Part shown: positions 18,114 through 22,342 of the stretch, piece after piece
Layout: every line of letters starts with the position of its first letter
Position numbering within the stretch: the first letter of the stretch is position 1
From: Terfezia claveryi
Taxonomy: Eukaryota; Ascomycota; Pezizomycetes; Pezizales; Pezizaceae
Length of the DNA: 22,342 nt
Reading direction: 5' to 3'
Assembly: GCA_015179025.1 (NCBI GenBank)
Contig: WHUX01000498.1
Location: 1-22,342, forward strand
Notes under the pieces: model-generated
Told to the model about the DNA's origin: nothing
Database searches by the model: none
What the model saw: only the letters and a program-made list of their open reading frames with translations
Position numbers and translations under genes: made by a program

Positions 18114-18540
18114 AACCTCAAGGAAGCCTTCTGCTCAGCCCCAATCCTGGCCCATTTTGACCCTGATAGCGAGTGCATCGTGGAAACGGACGCCTCCGAC
18201 TATGTCTCAGCCGGAATCCTGTCCCTGTATGTGGATGGAGTCCTTCACCCAGTGGCCTATTTCTCCAAAAAGCACTCCCCGTCAGAGTGTAATTACAAAA
18301 TCTATAATAAGAAGTTAATGGCCATTGTGCGAGCATTCGAGGAATGGAGACCACACTTGGAATCGGCAAAGGGGGTTATCGAGGTCCTCTCTAACTATAA
18401 GAACTTAGAGTACTTCACAACCACCAAATTGCTAAATCACCGACAGGCTAGGTAGTCGGAATTCCTCTCTCGGTTTAACTTCAAGATAAGGTATCGGCCG
18501 GGAAAGGCTGGGGGTAAGCCGGATGCACTGACCAGAAGAT
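18114..18540 (+). pseudogene. Gypsy-2 RNase H with two lost active-site residues
   Basis: The first Asp is kept in [12 protein letters not shown] (18189-18191). The position normally Glu in K-E-L-L-A-I is Lys in [14 protein letters not shown] (18312-18314). The position normally Asp in S-D-H-K-N-L is Asn in [10 protein letters not shown] (18393-18395). The last Asp survives in KPDALTRR. GAG to AAG, GAC to AAC and the neighbouring CAC to TAC are each single G:C to A:T transitions. A TAG at 18453 stands where Trp is usual (RQAR-W-SEFLSRF). The enzyme would be inactive. Confidence 0.87.
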
Positions 18541-19301
18541 CAGGAGATCTCCCTAAAGGGGGGGATGAAAGGCTGAAGTACCAGAATCAGGTGGTACTGA
18601 AACCTGAAAATCTCGACCTGGCGACCAATACCCTTGCGGAAGCTGAGGCTGACCTCCGACAACTAGTGAGACAGGCATATGAGAACGACCCCCTGGCCAA
18701 GGAAATTATCACCACAGTAGATTCTGGCCAGCGCCGCCACCCCAAGATCTCCCTAGCCGAGTGTACCGTCCAGGAAGGCCTCCTCTACCACCTCGAACGG
18801 CTGTATATGCCGGAAGGAGAGCTGCGCCTTCGATTGATTAAGGAAGACCATGACAGCCTGGTTGCAGGTCACCTTGGAGTGGCCAAAACGTTAGAGCTTC
18901 TGGCCAGGGAATACACATGAATTGACCAATGGAAGGATGTAGAGTGGTACGTATGGAACTGCCATGTTTACAAGCGTGCTAAGCCTGTCCGCCACGCCCC
19001 GTATGGGACCCTGAAACCTCTGGATATCCCTGACCGGCCGTGGCTGCACCTGACTATGGACTTCGTGACAGGGTTGCCAGAAGATTCGGGGTTCAATGCC
19101 ATCTTGATGGTGGTAGATCGGTTGACGAAAATGAGGCATGTTATACCTTACGGGACACCTGCTCCGCCCCAGAGTTAGCCAATCTCTACCTCAACAATGT
19201 ATACCGATACCATGGCCTTCCTGAGTCGATAGTATCCGACCGTGGCCCTTAGTTTACCTCAGAATTCTGGCAAGCCTTCTGCGAACTTCTGGGGATCAAA
19301 G
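18541..19301 (+). pseudogene. Gypsy-2 integrase, truncated after the second catalytic residue
   Basis: The zinc-binding region has DHDSLVAGHLGVAKTLELL (the two His) but NCHVYKRAK, where the second Cys of C-x2-C is Tyr (18969-18971), again one transition away. A TGA at 18918-18920 replaces a likely Trp in EYT-W-IDQW. The catalytic core starts with [13 protein letters not shown] (Asp at 19059-19061). A frameshift follows near 19145. It resumes with [20 protein letters not shown] and SIVSDRGP (Asp at 19238-19240), a TAG, FTSEFWQAFCELLGIK, and is cut at 19301 by the Gypsy-3 LTR before the catalytic Glu. Confidence 0.9.
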
Positions 19302-19980
19302 TGTAATGAATGGTACTAGACAGTATTCATTCGGTACCGTTTATACAATCTATATCCGTAGGCACGGACGTTTGTGTATTTCAGTTCTGCTGAGGTGAGA
19401 CCTCAGAAGGGTAGGGAGATTACTATGTGGGACGTTCCCGAAGGGAACAGTAATTAACTGGTGTAATCTATCTTATATGATTTGTGCTATCTAAGCTATA
19501 TGATCTTGATCTGATCGAATATAGGCTTGCTTGCTCTGAAGGCTTGCTTGGTTGCTTCTTGTCTTTCTGTGGATTCCAGAGGGAATCCAGCGGCCTATTT
19601 ATACTCCTCTGAGATCTGATGACTAAGGAAATAAATACAATAAAGGGTGGCACACCAGAAGGTGGTGCGCTGTACAAAAGGGGTCATGTGGCCATAGTAA
19701 TGAGTCACACGCCATAAACGATGGTCATGTGGCCATAGTAGTGACTCACACGCCTTTAAACAGAGGTCACGCGGCCATAATGAGGGTGTCTTCATATGGC
19801 AAGTACCATGGAACTTCCCATGGCAAATTCCGCGTGCTATGGACGCTTATAAAGCAATAGGAGGTGGTAGAAGGCTAGTCCTTCAACCGAGAGGCTTAGT
19901 TACATAACATAGTAGTAATATAGGAAATACAAAAGTATATAATCAATTATATAAGCAATGAAACAACGTTCTCCATTACA
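19302..19980 (-). repeat. 3' LTR of Gypsy-3 (679 bp)
   Basis: The ends TGTAATG (19302-19308) and CATTACA (19974-19980) are perfect 7-bp inverted repeats of the TG...CA type. On the minus strand a TATAAATA box lies at 19603-19596. Three tandem units of about 41 bp starting GGTCAYGYGGCCATA are at 19682, 19723 and 19765, upstream of that box. The LTR sits exactly between the broken Gypsy-2 integrase and the Gypsy-3 polypurine tract, which supports both borders. Confidence 0.92.
19682..19790 (-). promoter_or_regulatory. Tandem ~41-bp U3 repeats with TGASTCA sites
   Basis: Two of the three units carry a perfect TGAGTCA or TGACTCA (19701-19707 and 19742-19748), the palindromic core bound by Gcn4/AP-1-type bZIP factors. 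The third unit has a degraded TGAGGGT. They lie about 100 and 140 bp upstream of the TATA box in transcription direction, a normal place for an upstream activating element. Regulation by amino-acid starvation or stress factors is an inference from the motif. Confidence 0.55.
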
Positions 19981-19995
19981 CTTCCCCACATAGAA
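19981..19995 (-). promoter_or_regulatory. Polypurine tract of Gypsy-3
   Basis: On the minus strand GTGGGGAAG directly precedes the LTR start TGTAATG. A purine run abutting the 3' LTR is where plus-strand DNA synthesis is primed in LTR retrotransposons. Confidence 0.7.
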
Positions 19996-20063
19996 GGATT
20001 TCCTATCCTTACTTCCTTTGCTCTGCCATATTGGTTTCCATACGTCCTAAGATTTGATGCATA

Positions 20064-20830
20064 TTAATACATTAGCATTAACGTGAATATCCTTAGTGTT
20101 TCCTTACTCATGATTCTATCTCGTTCTTGTTGAATGAGAGCTCGGGTCTCATCTCTGGTTCGTGGTCCTTGTTTTCCTTTAGTCCTTCGACGTCTCTTGA
20201 ATGTATCTTCCATACTTCCAGTCATCCAGAAGTCTTGAAGAATTTCAGTGGTGATATCCTTGGCGTTTACCCAGGAATCATATTTAGGAGTGTATCCTAG
20301 CCATCTGACCTTATATTGTCTTTCTCCAGTTCGAGGAGCTGTTCTGAATTCTAATACCTTTTCAACTTCATAACGATCTTCTTGAATTGGTCCTGGTTCC
20401 TGAGATTGTCTGTGAGGGAACTGGGTGGGATCGTTTTTGTAGTATGGTTTGAGTTTGCTAATATGAAAAGTATTATATATGAGGTGGAGGTCAGGTTGAC
20501 TGGATAGGTCTAGGCTATAGTTATTGCGTTTCCGATTACTAGAAATAATGGGAAAAGGGCCTAGCCATTTTGGTTTGAGTTTGGGTGAGACGTTCGATAG
20601 GTTGACGTTTTCTGAGGAAAGCATAACTTGTTGTCCAACTGAAAATTTGGCTGTATTGGGTAGTCGTTTGTTCGCTTGAGATGCTTGAGTCTTCTTGGCG
20701 TCATATAGGTTTTTAGACGTTACCTCATGACGTTCATTTGCTGGTACATATGCATTAATGGGTATGGAAGTATCGATAGCCAAGATATGCATTAAATCCA
20801 AATAGTGTGGAAAAGGGACTATTCTGTCTA
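20064..20830 (-). pseudogene. Gypsy-3 integrase C-terminus with chromodomain
   Basis: An open stretch of 245 residues. It starts in the integrase C-terminal region (NAYVPANERHEVTSKNLYDA, then KFSVGQQVMLSSENV), continues with the GPFPIISSNRKRNNYSLDL beta-rich segment and TFHISKLKPYY, then a chromodomain: DRYEVEKVLEFR, RQYKVRWLGYTPKYDSWVNA and EILQDFW, ending in a basic tail with KRRRRTKGK. The aromatic residues expected for methyl-lysine binding (Y in RYEVE, W in VRWLGY, W in DSWV) are present. In chromoviruses this domain directs integration to histone-marked chromatin. A frameshift near 20800 separates it from the core. Confidence 0.9.
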
Positions 20831-21620
20831 GCGGCGTTATACCTAGAGTTAAGTTTCAACTGTATCTCTGGTAGTTTCTGTAGCCAATCAAATCCTTTGA
20901 TTTTACAGGCTCTTGCTACTTGTAGAATTTCTTTGTTCACAATTTCCGATTGTCCGTCTGCACGTGGATGATATGCGGTGGACGGTTCCAACTTGATTCC
21001 TTTATTCCTAGCCAATCTTGAAAGTGCGTTGACATAAAAAGAGTGTCGTGGTCAAAAACAATACAGAAAAGGTATCCCATTAGTCGGGACTACATGAGTA
21101 TCAAAGGTAGCAGTACATTGTTCTGCTGTGAAATTATCTGAGACAGGAATAAGAAACTTGAATCCTGATTGTCTATCGACAATCGTCCAAAGTCGTGAAA
21201 TACAAACTACATGATCTTCTTCAACAGGAATATTCGGGTACAAAATTGAACACTTAGTAAACACAGGTACTACTTTAAGAAAATCCATCGATATGTCAGT
21301 CCATGGCCTGCTTGGTACATGTAATGGGGTTACGAGTCCAAGTGGCGCCTTGTTGGAATACTTTGTCCATTGACAAGTATCACAACTTCTGATATAGTCC
21401 TTAGTTGGTTCTGCAAAGGACTGGCAATCATATCGGTCAGTAAGATATTTCATCGTTTTTTCAATGCCACCATGAGCGGTTGCTTCATGTATCTTTAATA
21501 ACAATTCGAGATAGTTCTTACCTTCGATGTTAAAGGTAGAGGGCAAGACTATCTCCATTGTCCTTGTCGTTCTTGACATACAAAAATCATCTTTATTCTA
21601 TGATCCTTACGTTCACAAAG
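20755..21620 (-). pseudogene. Gypsy-3 integrase zinc domain and DDE core, frameshifted
   Basis: From about 21620 a linker typical of the end of RNase H (NKDDFCMSR) leads to the HHCC domain: IHEATAHGGIEKTMKYL and SCDTCQWTKYSNKAPLG, with both His and both Cys present. The core has WTDISMDFLKVVPVF (first Asp), then a shift near 21065 into VFDHDTLFMSTHFQDWL (second Asp) and a shift back near 21015 into AYHPRADGQSEIVNKEI (Glu). All three catalytic residues exist, but spread over frames. Two compensating shifts about 50 bp apart suggest small indels. Not functional as it stands. Confidence 0.87.
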
Positions 21621-21639
21621 GTATCATAGTAGTTCTTCC

Positions 21640-22342
21640 AATAGGACATACTCTATGCATGATTGATAGCGGCTTTCATACCTGTCCTTGGTCAAGCCAG
21701 TGTATGATGAAGTAGTCCTTGTCGTCTTCCATCCGTGCTGATGTCTTCTCTTCAATGAGCTTGTTGAGGGTCGTTCAATCCTTGTGTTGAAGTCATTATG
21801 GTGGGTTTCTTCTCTTGCATGTAGAAGCATTATGTCCTGAGAACTTACAGAAATACAACGCTGTCGGAGGTCTTGGTGTCTTGAATAAAGAGGGTAATCT
21901 TCGTCAATGGCTACTCGCTTTTTGAACAGTAGTGACGGCGCGTGTTGATTGGAATTGCGTTGCTGCTGCTAGCGTTGCAGCTGGTTGTTGAGGTACATTC
22001 CATGTTGTTGTGGGCAATAGGAGTATCCTGATCTCCTGTTCATTTGTCGGTTGTCAACTGTTCGATAGGGTTACTGAACTGAATGCTGGTTAGAGAGTAG
22101 GTCGTGTCGGCTTGTTGGTAATCATCTTTTTGCCTATTCTCCGATTTTGGATAGCTTCTTTACGGCTGAGAGCTGGTAGAGTAGATAAGCTAACGTTTGT
22201 TGTACTAGTGCTAGTTCCTTTTGAGGCTCATTTGTGGATAGGATATGCGCAATACGAGTCGTAAGGAATTCCTTCTCCTTCTTAAGAACTGAGGCTGTCA
22301 GGTCACAGTTCAAACTGCCATGTCCTGGTGGTTGCAGATTGC
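21640..22342 (-). pseudogene. Gypsy-3 gag-like C-terminal region, degenerate
   Basis: At the window edge a frame reads LKKEKEFLTTRIAHILSTNE then LVQQTLAYLLYQLSAVKK to a TAG. Frames broken by stops follow, with VPQQPAATLAAATQFQSTRA. Near 21870-21830 comes YFCKFSGHNASTCKRRNPP, which looks like a zinc knuckle missing its second Cys. A charged piece (LNKLIEEKTSARMEDDKDYF) follows. The position upstream of integrase and the knuckle-like motif suggest gag, but the capsid domain would lie beyond the window and the assignment is tentative. Confidence 0.5.

Larger units (their letters stand above)
14820..19301 (+). mobile_element. Gypsy-2: degenerate Ty3/Gypsy element, truncated by Gypsy-3
   Basis: In order on the plus strand: leader, gag with coiled coil and zinc knuckle, protease, RT, RNase H and integrase up to the second catalytic Asp. 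Pol is one frame (multiple of three) from the protease to about 19145, shifted afterwards. The element stops at 19301, where the Gypsy-3 LTR begins. The missing integrase end and 3' LTR are expected to the right of Gypsy-3, outside the window. The left edge given is where the composition changes, not a proven LTR end. Confidence 0.88.
19302..22342 (-). mobile_element. Gypsy-3: chromovirus inserted into Gypsy-2 integrase (extends beyond window)
   Basis: Minus-strand order from the right edge: gag-like region, a remnant of the RNase H-integrase linker, integrase, chromodomain, polypurine tract and 3' LTR (19980-19302). Protease, RT and most of RNase H are not found between the gag knuckle (about 21850) and the integrase (about 21580). 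The host sequence at the insertion point ends ...GATCAAAG, so the duplication expected after the other LTR is CAAAG. The 5' LTR lies outside the window. Confidence 0.88.

Noticed and set aside
1785..19301. TAA/TAG reassigned to Gln (ciliate-like code), since most internal stops sit at Gln-like positions
   Set aside because: Some stops replace Trp or Arg (18453, 18918, 16009), frameshifts are also present, and active-site residues are lost by transitions; decay explains all of it.

Overview
The window looks like a transposon-dense, gene-poor stretch of a filamentous fungus (Dikarya). The grounds are three kinds of Ty3/Gypsy element, one a chromovirus with a chromodomain; a Plavaka-type (CACTA superfamily) transposase relic; a host-like gene with a fungal-sized intron of about 50 nt; and decay by C-to-T changes like that left by RIP or cytosine deamination. 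The first gene resembles DUF6532-type proteins of mushroom-forming fungi, which hints at an agaricomycete, but the sequence alone does not settle the lineage. No rRNA, tRNA, CRISPR array or bacterial operon is visible.

Layout from left to right. 1-772 is the 3' part of a two-exon gene with a very acidic tail. 773-1784 is a gene-free, partly GC-rich stretch with an 85-bp minisatellite. 1785-8871 is a minus-strand Gypsy element (Gypsy-1) with its 5' LTR at 8242-8871. It has a broken gag, then protease, RT and RNase H, then an unusual 400-codon tail with two CCHC zinc knuckles where integrase is expected. Its leader carries a coding-like ORF on the opposite strand, and its gag is interrupted by a 214-bp insert with CATCAG/CTGATG ends. 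8872-10617 is a plus-strand Plavaka relic that begins exactly at the LTR edge. 10813-11139 is a 39-bp minisatellite followed by the same 31-bp terminus as the gag insert. 11263-12897 is an AT-rich imperfect palindrome of 1.6 kb. 12898-13973 is an old Gypsy RT/RNase H remnant split by a solo LTR of the Gypsy-1 family with a perfect 5-bp target duplication. 14305-14603 is a 23-bp minisatellite.

From about 14.8 kb a second Gypsy (Gypsy-2, plus strand) runs through gag, protease, RT, RNase H and part of integrase. It is cut at 19301 by a third, minus-strand chromovirus (Gypsy-3), which has a 679-bp LTR, a polypurine tract, a chromodomain integrase and an apparent internal deletion of protease-RT-RNase H.

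The order of events can be read from the nesting: Plavaka before Gypsy-1 before the CATCAG insert; the old Gypsy remnant before the solo LTR; Gypsy-2 before Gypsy-3. No element here looks autonomous. Most premature stops fit CAA, CAG, CGA or TGG codons changed by one transition, and several catalytic residues were lost the same way. The most unusual items are the integrase-less pol with C-terminal double zinc knuckles, the minisatellite-bearing inserts that share a terminus, the antisense ORF in the Gypsy-1 leader, and the tandem repeats with bZIP-type sites in the Gypsy-3 LTR.
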